From Lottia gigantea (taxonomy: Eukaryota; Mollusca; Gastropoda; Lottiidae): 64,000 bases of DNA. The stretch covers positions 438,887-502,886 of the forward strand of contig NW_008710427.1 in the NCBI RefSeq assembly GCF_000327385.1, read 5' to 3'. Both the position numbers and the translations under genes were made by a program. Below, in pieces: positions 27,440 through 47,231 of the stretch (positions are counted from its first letter, which is position 1; each line of letters begins with the position of its first letter). Below the pieces are notes generated by a model, which was not told where the DNA came from, did not search any database, and was given only the letters and a program-made list of their open reading frames with translations.

Positions 27440-28500
27440 TAGATAGATGGTTTATGTCTCATTGAGTATATCTGAGGTGGTTTCATTGATCTCTCGTTGA
27501 GTATTTTTAATGTATTAAATTGATTATTTGTGAGTTGGTTGGTTGATGTCTCATTGAGTATTTGTGAGTTGGTTGATGTCTCATTGATTATATGTGAGAT
27601 GGTTGGTTGATGTCTCATTTGATATTTGTGAGTTGGTTGGTTGATGTCTCATTGAGTATATGTGAGTTGGTTGGTTGATGTCTCATTGAGAATATGTGGG
27701 TTGGTTGGTTGGTTGATATCTCATTTATTATGTAAGGTGGTTGGTTTATGTCTCATTGAGTATATGTGAGGTGGTTGATTGATCTCTCGTTGAGTATTTT
27801 TAATATATTAAGTTGATTCCCTTATTGATTATATGTGAGGTGGTTGGTTGATGTCTCATTGAGTATTTATGAGTTGGTTAATTGGTGGCTCATGGCTCAT
27901 TGAGTATAATATGAGGTGGTTGGTTCGTGTCTCATTCATTAAATGTGAGGTTATCGTTGATCTCTCATTGAGTACATGTTAGGTGGTTGATGTACCTCTC
28001 ATTGTGTATATGTGAGGCGGTTGATGTACCTCTCATTGAGTACATGTGAGGCGGTTGATGTATCTCTCATTGAGTACATGTGACGTGGTTTATGTACCTC
28101 TCATTGTGCATGTGGATTGGTTTATGTACCCCTCATTGAGTAAATGTTAGGTGGTTGATGTATCTCTCATTGAGTACATATGAGGTGGTTGATGTACCTC
28201 TCGTAGCGTACATGTGATATGGTTGATGTACCTCTCATTGCGAACATGTTAATTGGTTGACTGATGTCTCATAAAATATATGTGAGGTGGTTGATGTACC
28301 TCTCATTGAGTACATGTTAGGTGGTTGATGTACCTCTCATTGAGTGCATGTTAGGCGGTTGATGATCTCTCATTGAGTACATGTGAGGTGGTTGATGTAC
28401 CTCTAATTGAGTACATGGTAGGCGGTTGATGTATCTCTCATCGAGTACATGTGACGTGGTGGAGGTACCTCTCATTGAGTACATGTGAGGTTGATTGAGC
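27440..28500 (+). repeat. Tandem array, about 34-bp unit
   Basis: About 30 degenerate copies of a unit like ggttgatgtacctctcattg followed by agtacatgtgaggt. The period is close to 34 bases in the right half. The left half carries a variant with 'ggttggttgatgtctcattgag'. Spacing and sequence drift too much for a CRISPR array, and no unique spacers are present. The repetitive peptide that can be read on the minus strand here is a by-product. Confidence 0.9.
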
Positions 28501-29234
28501 TATTATAAAGCAGTAAAGATAGATCGCAGAAAACATATTTTATTCTACTGTACCCAATATGTGACAAAGAAGCAGTAAGTAATGTAATCATGGAAGGGTG
28601 GTTAATTATAGAGAGCTGATTGATCTGTTGTCAAAACAGCAAAAACCTTTACATTAAATATATCCCTATAGTTAACTCTAAATATAGCCTATCTCTGGCG
28701 TACTTCATGCTCTTATTATATAGAATCATTATTGTTCTCCTGCGAGACCAAATTCAAAATAAATTGTATTGCTTTCCAGCTTAATGAAATTGCTTTTTAT
28801 GTAGGTCAAGTCTGTAAATAGCGGTGTCAGTAGACGGCCACCAACGTACATGTGAACAGAAGGTTTATTCTCTTATTTGTCATTATAGCATTTTTCAACA
28901 AGTGGTTACAAACAGCATAGGACATTTGAGTGACAAGTTGTGAAGTAAAGCCTCTTCTAATTCCTGCTGAATTTTTTCCAAATGATGAGGTTTAGTTTCT
29001 GAATGTTTGTCTATGATTTCAGCCAACTGGACAAAGGTCGCCTTACAGCCGCATCAAGACTGGTTCAACCTATGGACCAACTTCCAATCTTGTCTAATCT
29101 AGATTGACAGTCATCCAGATCATACAAATTGATTTTCCAACAATAATAAAAAATAACAGAGATTTAGGTTTGATAATATAAGAAGCTTAAACTCTAGTTC
29201 TGATAACAGAAATAGCCAATATCTCATTCCCAAG
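28501..29234. promoter_or_regulatory. Upstream region of the LamG-PAN gene
   Basis: No coding frame was found. An acceptor-like site (gtctatgatttcag) near 29020 followed by a GC-richer 80 bases could mark a 5' non-coding exon of the gene that starts at 29235. No TATA or other core promoter element is clear. Confidence 0.3.
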
Positions 29235-30823
29235 ATGTCTACCATCAACAACACGTCGCTTTTTATATTGCTGTTCATATTTTGTGGTGATGTTTTTAAA
29301 CAATTTTTACGTTTAAATTATCCTTCACACCTTTTTTCATAGACACAGGAAGCAATGATTTGCGCTTTTGGGAAGAGTTACACTTTCTTTTCAAAAATAT
29401 CATGTTAAACTTCTGAAGTATCATCCTGAATTGGCGTCGAAAGCTAGTTTTCACATTATTAATCCGTCACCATTAAATTTATTTTGTTTTCTTTCAGCCA
29501 ATTCATTTGGTTTGGTTCCGGAATATGTTTGGCCATTAGGCAACTCAACTGCAACGGAAGAGGTTTTGAAGGGTCATGATGCCAGTATGCCTGAAAGTGG
29601 ATTATGTTTTGAATTTGAAGACGGATATCCAGGATTACCGTATAAATCTATACGATTAGATGGCAATGAGGAATCGTATGTAGACATATCTTTAGATGGT
29701 ACAATCATCTTTCAAGATATAGCCATATCCTTCTATCTGTATCCAGAAGGATCTAAAGATGGTACATTGGTCCATTATTTGTATGATACTGGTAACATAA
29801 TTAGACTGTCTATCATGGAGAGTATATTATTTGTATCATTCTGGGATGAATATGGAGTATCAGTTGGTGCAACTGCTTTACCTCAAGTTCTGGTTATCAA
29901 CCAATGGAATCAACTGGTAGTCTCTAGAGAGTTTGCTACAGGGACTATAGCCGTCTACCATAATGGGAAGCTTATGGAAGAACTAGACGATGATTTCCCT
30001 AATAACATTCAACTACCAGTTTCTGGTCAATTACGTATTGGACGATCACATGATAAAACAACTGATGGTTTTCGAGGAAAGTTAACGTGTTTTCAGTTAT
30101 TTGACACCCTACCCACTGCAAGTGATATCAGTAATATTGGTGAATACTGTCAACCCAATACTTGGACGATACAACCTAATTGTAAGTATTCTATCAGATA
30201 TCTTTAAGTACAACAGAATACATAAATCTGTGCGCATTAACGCCACATTCTTTAATAAGTTTTAATTGCAGTAGGTTGATCTTTTTCAGCCATTGGTCAT
30301 AAAATGACATGGTTATTAACGAACCATCATAACACATTTTCTGGTATGTCTTATGTCCTGATCAGAGAGAATTTGTGCATGCGGCGGTTAAAGATTTTTT
30401 CTTCGATATTTTGCAGTGATGTACGAGGAGAAGATTGTGAAAGGTTCTGTCAAACAATGTCTGACCAATGAAACAAAGATTAAGCTACCATCGTGTGAAG
30501 AATTAATAGAGATGCGTTGTTTGACAAATGGTTATCATTGGGATCTTATCATGATGTATTTCAACTGGACACAGAGCGACCAGGATGCAGCTTATTTCAG
30601 CAAAGTATCTGATGGCTACATTCCACCGAATTCACAAGGCCATCTCCTTGGTAATGTTGTTACGGCGAATCGAAAAGTCTGCACCAGATTATGTATGCGT
30701 GTTGATGGTTGTCAATCATATGCTTACAACAAGGTAGACAAGTACAAAACTAAATGTCTTCTGTATGATAGCGTATTAAATGCTACTCGTGAAGATACTG
30801 GGTCAAAATATTTCTCTGTTTAA
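29235..30823 (+). CDS. Secreted LamG - PAN/Apple-domain protein
   Basis: Three coding exons: 29235-29286, 29498-30181 and 30417-30823. Donors are gtgatg and gtaagt, acceptors ttctttcag and atattttgcag, and both joins are in phase 1. The product is 380 aa. Residues 1-22 (MSTINNTSLFILLFIFCANS..) are a signal peptide, so the protein is secreted. Residues of about 45-235 resemble a LamG/concanavalin-like jelly roll: YPGLPYKSIRLDGNEESYVDI near the start, the strand motif INQWNQLVVSRE, and GQLRIGRS toward the end. The last 80 or so residues have the PAN/Apple pattern VCTRLCMRVDGC..YAYN..KCLLYDS. Several N-glycosylation sequons are present (NST, NET, NWT, NAT). Such proteins typically bind sugars or matrix proteins outside the cell. 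The exact role is unknown. An AATAAA lies at 30853. The first ATG was chosen because it supplies the signal peptide in frame. Confidence 0.9.
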
Positions 30824-30852
30824 ATATAATTCCAACAATCTATCAAAAGTAG

Positions 30853-30858
30853 AATAAA
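30853..30858 (+). terminator. Polyadenylation signal of the LamG-PAN gene
   Basis: AATAAA 30 bases after the stop codon. Confidence 0.6.
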
Positions 30859-32331
30859 TATATACAATTCAAACGACAAATTTCAATTGCATTGACTTTG
30901 TAATGACTGAATAACATTATTAGTATTTTTATTTTTCTGAGCTCATGCAAATTTGTTACACGATAGTGCAGGTTGCACAACATTGTTAAACTACTGATAG
31001 TAAACTCAGTTACAGTTTTTACGCAATTCATAATTATGTATGTTATAGAAGCAGTGATAAAAGATTAAGGACTTTTAGAATAAGTGAATACAATTAACAC
31101 TTATTCTAAATCTATTTACACAGAGACGTAAATTTCTTTCTTTTTGTACCAGAAAGGCGCCAAGAAAGAAAAAGAAGTGAAAAACAATATCAATGAAATC
31201 TGATGCTTATTCAATTATATTCCCTAACTTTAAAAGCATTCACAGGCCGAATAGCGAATGATAAAGAAAGCAAAGCTAAGATAATGATGACTGGCAAGAG
31301 TAATAGGTTTATAAAACTATTAGATGTGAAAATCTCTACTTAATCTTTGACAGTAGAAAACAAACTATTTAGATAGAGACAATGTTATTGATTTCTACAT
31401 TATCTCAAAAACAACACATTTAGTGTGTATCAGATGTATAATATATGGTTCTGATAATGTGAACTGAATTGTGCAGTGAATTTCGTTATTATATATATAT
31501 ATAGGTGGAGAATTTTGCAGTAATACAACTCACTATGTCTCGTGGCATATCCGCGGAAGACTGGTAAAAGACGATGTGACAGCTGTTTATTCGATGAGGC
31601 TGCAAATTTGCCCATCGTTTTTATTGCAGTCATTAAAACATTTGCAGCAAACCACATTTTCTTTGTTTTAGATCCATCATGTAAAACCTGCCTCATTAAA
31701 AGTACCGGTATTGGAAATAATTTACATCATTGGTTTTCTCGTTGTGGTGATACAGATTAGAGATTTCCGTGAAAGGAATGTTGTTAGATATATAGACCAC
31801 ACATTGCTCATTGTGTTTTTACAATTTGATTAAAGATGTGAAAATCCATTTTACCTCCACAGAACTAATAAATGAATTCCCCATTACAAAGATCAATAAA
31901 ATTTAAAATAGTGAAACAACTTTATACTGTTTAAATTAAAAACATAAATAAATTATATAAAAAATATATAAATTTGAGGTTGATCACAAACATAATACTG
32001 CTTGGTTTACAAAACACCACATTATTAATATAACTTTAAAATAGACGAATTAATACTCTAAACCAACATTTAAATCTTTTTGATTCCAAGTTCAAAGCTT
32101 GCTCACTTTCATCTGATACCCTTATTTTAAAATTTTCATTTGAAATGAGATTCTATACAAGTCAGCACCATGCCCAATTGTACATAATTACTAATCATTG
32201 CTTTTAAGGAAGAAATTTCAAATTTAAGACTTGCACACATTCCAGAAAACCAAAAGAATTTTTCCACTGAAATAGTGAATAATAAAGTAGACTGTAAATA
32301 TATAGATTGGTAATGGTATTATTTATTTGAG
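30859..32331. other. Spacer between LamG-PAN and TTLL9 3' ends
   Basis: The two genes converge here. A segment at 31510-31760 has a plus-strand frame of about 70 codons (MAYPRKTGKR..) and acceptor-like sites (ttttgcag, ttgttttag). No domain, donor or continuation was found, so it is not called a gene. The rest is AT-rich. Confidence 0.4.
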
Positions 32332-32337
32332 ATTCAT
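32332..32337 (-). terminator. Polyadenylation signal of TTLL9
   Basis: AATAAA on the minus strand about 28 bases past the TTLL9 stop codon. Confidence 0.55.
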
Positions 32338-32364
32338 TTCCAGTAAAAGTATATAAGATTGTTA

Positions 32365-40864
<8,500 letters not shown>

Positions 40865-40915
40865 TGTGAATAAAAGCGAACAAATTGTTTTCTCAAGCTC
40901 AAATGAAAAAGTATT

Positions 40916-40922
40916 TGTTTAC
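40916..40922 (+). promoter_or_regulatory. Possible forkhead site upstream of TTLL9
   Basis: TGTTTAC lies about 52 bases 5' of the TTLL9 start codon. Forkhead factor FOXJ1 drives ciliary genes in animals, and TTLL9 is one. A single 7-base match is weak evidence. No convincing RFX X-box was found beside it. Confidence 0.2.
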
Positions 40923-41189
40923 ATTATCGACGATAGTGGTTTCTTCAAAACCCATCGCCACTCGAGGCTACCGTACATTTGTAAGAATAGAAAACAAAAA
41001 TTGCTTATTAACTTATATCTAAAATATATTGACAAGTTATAAATTCAACATGGTTTAGAATTACATGCATATATATCGTTGACGAACTGGCGAATATGAC
41101 CATTTTTCAGAAAATCACTTTTTGGGATGTTATTAGTCTTAGTCTAGTGCAGTAGTGGATTATGGCTTTATGCAGTTTCGTTTGGTGTT

Positions 41190-43570
41190 AGTTCAACTAA
41201 GGTATGTCCTCAAGCTAAGAGATCAGACTTTAATCACTTTTTAAGTGAGTGTCGATTCTTACCCGACCAAGATCGTAAATTCTTGGCAAACGCGAGACAG
41301 ATCACGAAGGTCGTGGACGATTCTTCTGAATTCCCTCAGGAAGAAAATACTGGCCCTTCACATTCGGAACCGGCAACAACATTACGTGTACAAGTAAGAC
41401 AATCACCTTATCTCAACGCATTCTATGCCCACCACGTAGCACACATAACCATAGATAGTGGTGCTACAGGAAACTTGATTAGCCATTCTACCGTTAAAAA
41501 ATTCAGCATCGTAATGTCCAAAAGTTCCCAGTCAGCACGGCAGGCAGATGGCCAATCACCACTCAAAGTCATTGGCGAAGTTAATATTATATTCACTAGA
41601 GATGATAGATCTTTTACATTTGAAGGAATGGTTGTAGAGACACTTGACGTTGAAATATTAGCTGGGACACCATTTATGGAGATTAATGATGTGAGTGTTA
41701 GACCAGCGAAACATCAAGTAATCGTAGGTGATGATTTCATTTAGTTACGGTTCCCCCGAAAAGAATTTGAGTCAACATACTATTCGCAGAGCGCACGTAC
41801 TGCGCGCTCCACCTCACACTACCACTATTTGGCCAGGGAAATTCATTGAAGTTGAAATCCCCCACGGTATTATAGACGAACCGGAAATTGCCTTAGAACC
41901 ACGTGTTATATCTAGTATTATATATCATTTGGCCACAGCCCGATCTATTGCAAGTTGTTTCCGGAAAAATCAGGATTCCCAATATGTCTTCCTCTCCTAA
42001 GATCCTAAAGAAAAATGAACATTTTTGTCAGGTCCAAAGAGTGATGATCCCAAATGAGTCCACAGGTCCTTCCTTGAATGTTCAGACTTTGAATTATAGA
42101 GCAACCGAAATCTCGGAAACCCCCTCTTCCGATCAGGTTCAGGTTGATCCGGATCAACTCTTATCAGCTTCCTCTACGGAAAAATTTCGTGAGTTACTAA
42201 AACAGTATGACACTGTCTTCAGTCCCGAATTTCCTGGCTACAATGGACAATCGGGTCCATTTAAAGCAGTCTTCAACATGGGTCCCGTCCAACCTCCACA
42301 ACGCAAGGGTAGAGTACCTCAGTATTTGCGCAATAGGCTTGTTGAACTGCAATCAAAATTTACCGAACTAGCGAATGGGTGTGTTTGTCAGACCCGAAGA
42401 TGTTGGTATAACTGTCGAATACGTGAATCCGTCCTTCTTAGTTAAGAAATCTAACGGATCGTTTCGTTACTGCTTTTGCCGATGTTGACTCCATTTTGCG
42501 CTTGATTGCCCAATGGAAATACATCATTTCCACAGATCTCACGAACGCTTTTTACCAAAAACCCCTTTCGAAAGAGTCCATGAAGTACTGCGGAGTCGCT
42601 TCACCATTTCGTGGCGTTTTTGTGTATGCACGGTCTGCGATGGGCATGCCAGGCTCAGAAACCGCGTTAGAGGAAATGATGTGTAGAGTATTGGGTCAAC
42701 TAACCGAAAAAGGTTGCGTCGCGAATCTTGCCAACGATCTTTACTGTGGCAGCGACACAATTGAAGAGTTATACGATAACTGGTCAAGGGTACTAGCAGC
42801 TTTACACAAAAACGATCTTAATTTGTCAGCAAAAAAAAACTGTTTGTCCAAAATCAGTTTCATTACTTGGATGGATCTGATTGGACCCCTTGGTGAACTT
42901 TCCGCTGGTAGACAATCGAATGAAAAACTTGTTTGTTCTGATCACCTCAAGTCGGTTTTTGAACGCGCTCAATCCGCATTGAACACTAGTAAAACAATTG
43001 TTCTACCGCGTCCGGATGACGTTTTGTGGATCATAACAGATGGTGCAGTTAAGGATTATGGTATAGGCGTTACCCTCTATGTAACAAGGAGTGGAAAGCA
43101 AAGGGTCGCCGGGTTTTTTAGCGCTAAACTAAGTAGTCGCCAACCGACATGGATCCCATGTGAAATTGAGGCATTATCGATCGCCGTAGCCACTAAACAC
43201 TTTAGCCCATTCATTATCCAATCAAAACATCAGGCGTGTATTCTCACTGATAGCAAACCTATCGTTCAGGCGTATGAAAAATTGTGTCGCGGCGAATTTT
43301 CCATAAGTCCACGTTTATCCACGTTTTTATCTATAATTAGTCGTTACCAGGCTTCAGTGCGGCATTTGGCTGGCTCTGCAATGTTCCTTCTGATTTTGTT
43401 AGCAGGAATACTCTACCCTGTGTTACTCTTTCTTGTCAAATTTGCTCATTTGTTAATTTAACGGAGGATTCGGTTGTTCGCCATCTTTCAGTGTCTCTTG
43501 ATTTGATAAATGTGAATGAAGAGTTTTATCTTGCTTTTGATAGGTCGTGTGGTAGATTCATGATTTAGTA
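41190..43570 (+). mobile_element. Ty3/Gypsy-like LTR retroelement remnant (fossil)
   Basis: A broken retroelement, plus strand. Parts in order are the end of a gag-like region, an aspartic protease-like segment (DSGATGN motif), a reverse-transcriptase segment and an RNase H segment, followed by the start of the region that precedes integrase. No complete integrase and no LTRs could be seen. At least three breaks separate the parts. It looks moderately old. Base composition is richer in GC than the flanks, as expected for an insert. A BEL/Pao origin is less likely given the protein motifs. Confidence 0.85.
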
Positions 43571-43844
43571 TAGACTCAATGTTTGATGAAAATAGAGAAT
43601 ACCAACAGTCCGAACCCAGTTAGGATAAGTAGTCTAAAAAAACGGGCTACAACTTTCTATAAACTTGTCTTCAACAGAATTAATTATGTTTATTTGAGAA
43701 ATTCACTTTGTTTTACTTTTTTTTTACTTTTTAACCACTCCTTGAGCACCTGATTCTCATGTAACTTCCTACAGATAGTCATAATTTTTGACACAATAAA
43801 TTACCCGAGGAAAAATATCTGTCAAAGCAGAGGGAGAAACAAGG

Positions 43845-44112
43845 AATTCGAATGGAATTTTCTGCAGGACTCTTTCATCTAAAGATGTGTTCAATACCAT
43901 TGCAGTATCATTTTCTCGTATGTGTATCCTGTGAGAGAATCACAATCACAATTTTGATGCCCCTCTCTATTGGTTTCATAGGCAAGTATCGCTTGAGACT
44001 TGATCTGCCCTTGAACTTTGTCATGGATTCATCAATATTTTTTCTGGAACTTTCAGACCAACACTCTGGAAAAGTTTTCTTCAAGCAGGATATCAATTCA
44101 TTGAGTTTTTGA
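43845..44112 (-). pseudogene. piggyBac-type transposase fragment
   Basis: Minus strand. The frame reads CLKKTFPECWSESS..NIDESMTKFKGRSSLKRYLPMKP, which matches the conserved piggyBac (PGBD) block DESM..KFKGR..KQYMPMKPIKRG holding a catalytic aspartate. After 'IERGIK' the similarity decays and a stop follows. Only about 70 codons of a normally 500-600 codon transposase remain, with no terminal repeats seen. Confidence 0.75.
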
Positions 44113-44363
44113 CTTCATCTCCTCTATTGTTTCTGCCAATAGCTGCATGGATGTCTCGGATTATATTGATATTTTCTATAGCTTGGTTTTTATCTAGTGC
44201 GGAAACAATAGATGCCATCTTGTGATTCTGGAGTTCTGCCGTATATAAAATATATCTGTGCGTTTGCATTAGCATGTATTTCGATCTTTAAAAATTTGTT
44301 AAAATATAAAATGGTCGGATTTATTATAAACTAGAAGAAACAAATGGGCCTTTTAACATAAAA

Positions 44364-44890
44364 CTACTTGTTGACGTAAGGAAGGCTTGTGTAGTAATTG
44401 AAAAAATAAACAGGTGTGAAACTAGCTGGCATCAGTGGGTCAAAACAATGGCTGATCTGATCAAAATTAATGTCGTAAATTTGTGAAAAGTTATTGATTA
44501 TTAAGATGGGATCACCTTTTATCATTTTTTGCAAAACAGACTTCTTTACTATTCCAAAGATTCTGGAGGTTGTATCACATCCAGTAAAAAAGGATGAAGA
44601 AACAACAAATTGTGACATATATCACTCCCTAGAATTTTCATGACCTTTATGTCATACCTGGTACATCCCATCGAACCACTATTATATGAATGAAAGTATA
44701 GCTTTTTTTTCTCTGGGAGAGGTGAAATGCAGAAATAACACCAACAAATCTGTGTCCTCACCTATCAATGCAGTTGTTTTCTCAGATGACATTAAAACTG
44801 CTGTTTTTGCAATGTCTACATCTGCATCCCCTCTGGAGTGTATTACACGGCAGCATCAGACCCTAATCCATCTGCAATTTTCCTGACCAG
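44364..44890 (-). pseudogene. PIN/XPG-like repeated-family gene remnant
   Basis: Minus strand, spread over several frames. 'TTALIGEDTDLLV'-like and 'SREKKSYTF' segments lie at about 44690-44790, then 'KILGSDICHNLLFLH' and 'TGCDTTSRIFGIVKKSVLQKM' at 44540-44620. The order GEDTDLLVL ... FVHA.TGCDTTSR.FGIGK is familiar from multi-copy proteins of corals and molluscs that resemble PIN/XPG nucleases and often travel with mobile elements. Frames are interrupted, so it is a pseudogene. The family assignment is from memory of the motif. Confidence 0.5.
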
Positions 44891-45070
44891 AATTAGATAT
44901 TTCACCACATAGCATACTAATTTACACAAAAAATAATCATCCGATTGTGTGTATTTGGGACATAGAAAGCTTCGATTTGCACCATCCCAATTCTGGATTG
45001 TCGATGTATGCGAGATATTTCTTTATGTTTACTTCAAGTTTCCATTGGTCACAATAGGTTTTCATGTCAA

Positions 45071-45524
45071 CTAATTGCTTTTGTTAATAATTACGGGATC
45101 TAACACATTTTCACTTAAAAATTCATCAAAGTCATTTAAATACAGTAAAAATAACAAAGGGGATAAGTTGTCTCCTTGTTTCACTCCAAATAATGAGTTG
45201 AAGTAATAATTTACGATACAATCTGCGGTACTTTTGCTTTTCTGAAATCCAAATTGCATATTTCTTGGACAGATAGACATTCATGTCATTAATTAACATT
45301 GAATAAATACTGTTTAAAAAGTAAATTATTTAGATGTTTGACCACATCAAATAAGAGCTTTTACCACATTTCAGTTTTTTAATTGCTTTTTCAACTTCTT
45401 GTATCGTAATCGGAATCAAGCGAGGAGTCGGTAACGATAGACGGTATCCAAAGGGGGTCAACATCGGAATAGACAGGGTCATTGGGATTATCGTAAATTC
45501 CCTTAAAGTGCAAGTAAAAATCAT
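45071..45524 (-). pseudogene. LINE reverse-transcriptase fragment
   Basis: Minus strand. 'TIQEVEKAIKKLKCGKSS' (about 45400) corresponds to the I..AI..LK..KS.G.D block before LINE RT. Further on, 'MQFGFQKSKSTADCI' and 'GVKQGDNLSPLLFLLYLNDF' (45080-45260) match RT motifs. The blocks for the catalytic aspartates between 'STADCI' and 'GVKQGD' are missing, so the fragment carries an internal deletion as well as stops. It is probably the continuation of the endonuclease fragment at 48651-49424, separated by later insertions. Confidence 0.8.
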
Positions 45525-45559
45525 TATAGGTTAAGGAACTTGTTTCAACCTGGGAGTTT

Positions 45560-46990
45560 TATTATACCATATTTGCTTTAGTTTTTACACATTTGTCTTT
45601 GTTATATTTATTGAAGAAAGAGATTGCATTGAATTAAAATATTTTATTGGCACTAATAAAAAATGTCACGGCAGGATTAACAAATAAATTATATACAATG
45701 TGCAACAATGTATTACAATGTAATACAACTCAATGCTAAGGCATTTATGGAAGCCCCCAAAGAACAAAAATGATGTACAACGGCTCAAATTCCCATACTT
45801 TAACTCAAATACCAACTTCGTCATTTACTAGAATTAGAAGGGCCTCCACACTATTTATTATTTCACTGCGGTGGAAATGACTAAAAAGCTTTGTTACTAA
45901 AAAACAAAAGGCTCTCTTTATAATGAGGATCCCACACACCAAACTTTGATTGTTTCTGAAAAAAGTTGACAAATTATATGATTAATATAGATTTGAAAAC
46001 TGATGATTTCCCTTCCCGGCCTGCATAGTGATGTCAACTGGTATGCCTATCAAAGCTGCAGTGGTAGCAGCTCCTATACGGAAGGAGTGAGCTTTATAGC
46101 GAGATGCCTCACAATTTAAAAATTTCATGGTTTTGTTAAAAAAGGGCAGTGAGAGGATGTCCACTGAAATGGCAAAACAATGGACCAGATTGCTTAGGGC
46201 GAGTTCTCAGAAATTCTTGGAGGTTAAGAAAAGGACATACAAAAGGATTGTTTGTCTTTGGAATCGATAGTGTAACTCCTTGGCCAAATTGATCAGTTTT
46301 AGATTGAGTAAGTTAATGAGAATACAGCTTTAAATAGTGTTGATTGATAAACATTAGACGCTAAATTTACGAAGTTTCCCTGGAGCAATTTTGCCTTTAT
46401 CAACTGGGATACATTATTTCCTAACAGTGGAAACTCATTAGGGGGGATATGTGTAAAAGAATGAATAATATAAGGGACATTACCATTTGTTTGAATTGTT
46501 GGGTGGACATCAGTAATCTGTTGGTCAACTGTGTCTGGAAATGTCACACCAGATGGTTGTGATAATGTTTCCTTGGCAGATTGTTGTTGTGGAGCTGTTG
46601 CCTCTGTAACTGAAGGAGTTTCTTGTTGGTTGATTTAGATCTACTTGGATTTGTTGGCTTCTTGGCGTAAGGACTTTTACTAGGTCTCCTCATCTTGATC
46701 CAAAATTGAATGAAAAAATCAAAAAATTGTGTTTCAGATTCTGAAATCAATAACAAAATCAATTGAATTGGAAATATTTTGCAACTCTATTCATATAACA
46801 TCCTCCAGGATTCTCAAGAAAATCATCCATGGCATGGCATGATAAAAATTAAAAATAAGATCTAATCTATTTTAATCTTAGAAGTAGAAAGCTCCTTCAA
46901 ATTTGAAAATCAGCATAGGAATACTAGAAAATACTACTTTCTTATAAAGGTTAGAATAATCTTTAAAAATCAATACACTGACAAAATATA
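45560..46990 (-). mobile_element. Tyrosine-recombinase element remnant (fossil)
   Basis: Minus strand. An N-terminal basic segment at 46690-46547 is followed by a segment with 'FPLLGNNVSQLIKAKLLQGNF' type sequence at 46299-46547. A tyrosine-recombinase core, 'YKAHSFRIGAATTAALIGIP', lies at 45982-46164 and includes the HxxR pair. This suits a Crypton- or DIRS-like element; which one cannot be told because no reverse transcriptase was found attached. The element is broken in a few places and looks fairly old. It lies inside the split LINE. Confidence 0.6.
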
Positions 46991-47231
46991 AATTTTCTAA
47001 CCTACCAAAAGATTGCAGTCTGTCTCAAAGCCTAGTAAACATGAGGTATACAAGTGTCCATAACATACTATGGATATAACGCCGTATCTTACCCCCGGGC
47101 AAAGAAAATCACCATTCAGTGATTTGGGGCATTGGTCCAATTTGAATATATTCCATTTGGTTTGATAGTAAATTAATAATAAACCATGAAACATTGTTTT
47201 TAATTTTAAGCATGTATAATATGAAAATGTG

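Noticed and set aside
27424-27618. Minus-strand open frame with repeated NETST-like peptides
   Set aside because: It lies entirely in the ~34-bp tandem array and simply translates the repeat.
27440-28500. CRISPR-like array
   Set aside because: Units are contiguous with no unique spacers, drift in sequence, and lie in an intron-bearing animal genome.
31430-31760. Overlapping open frames on both strands after the LamG-PAN gene
   Set aside because: No domain and no complete splice structure; the LamG-PAN gene already has its stop and a polyadenylation signal.
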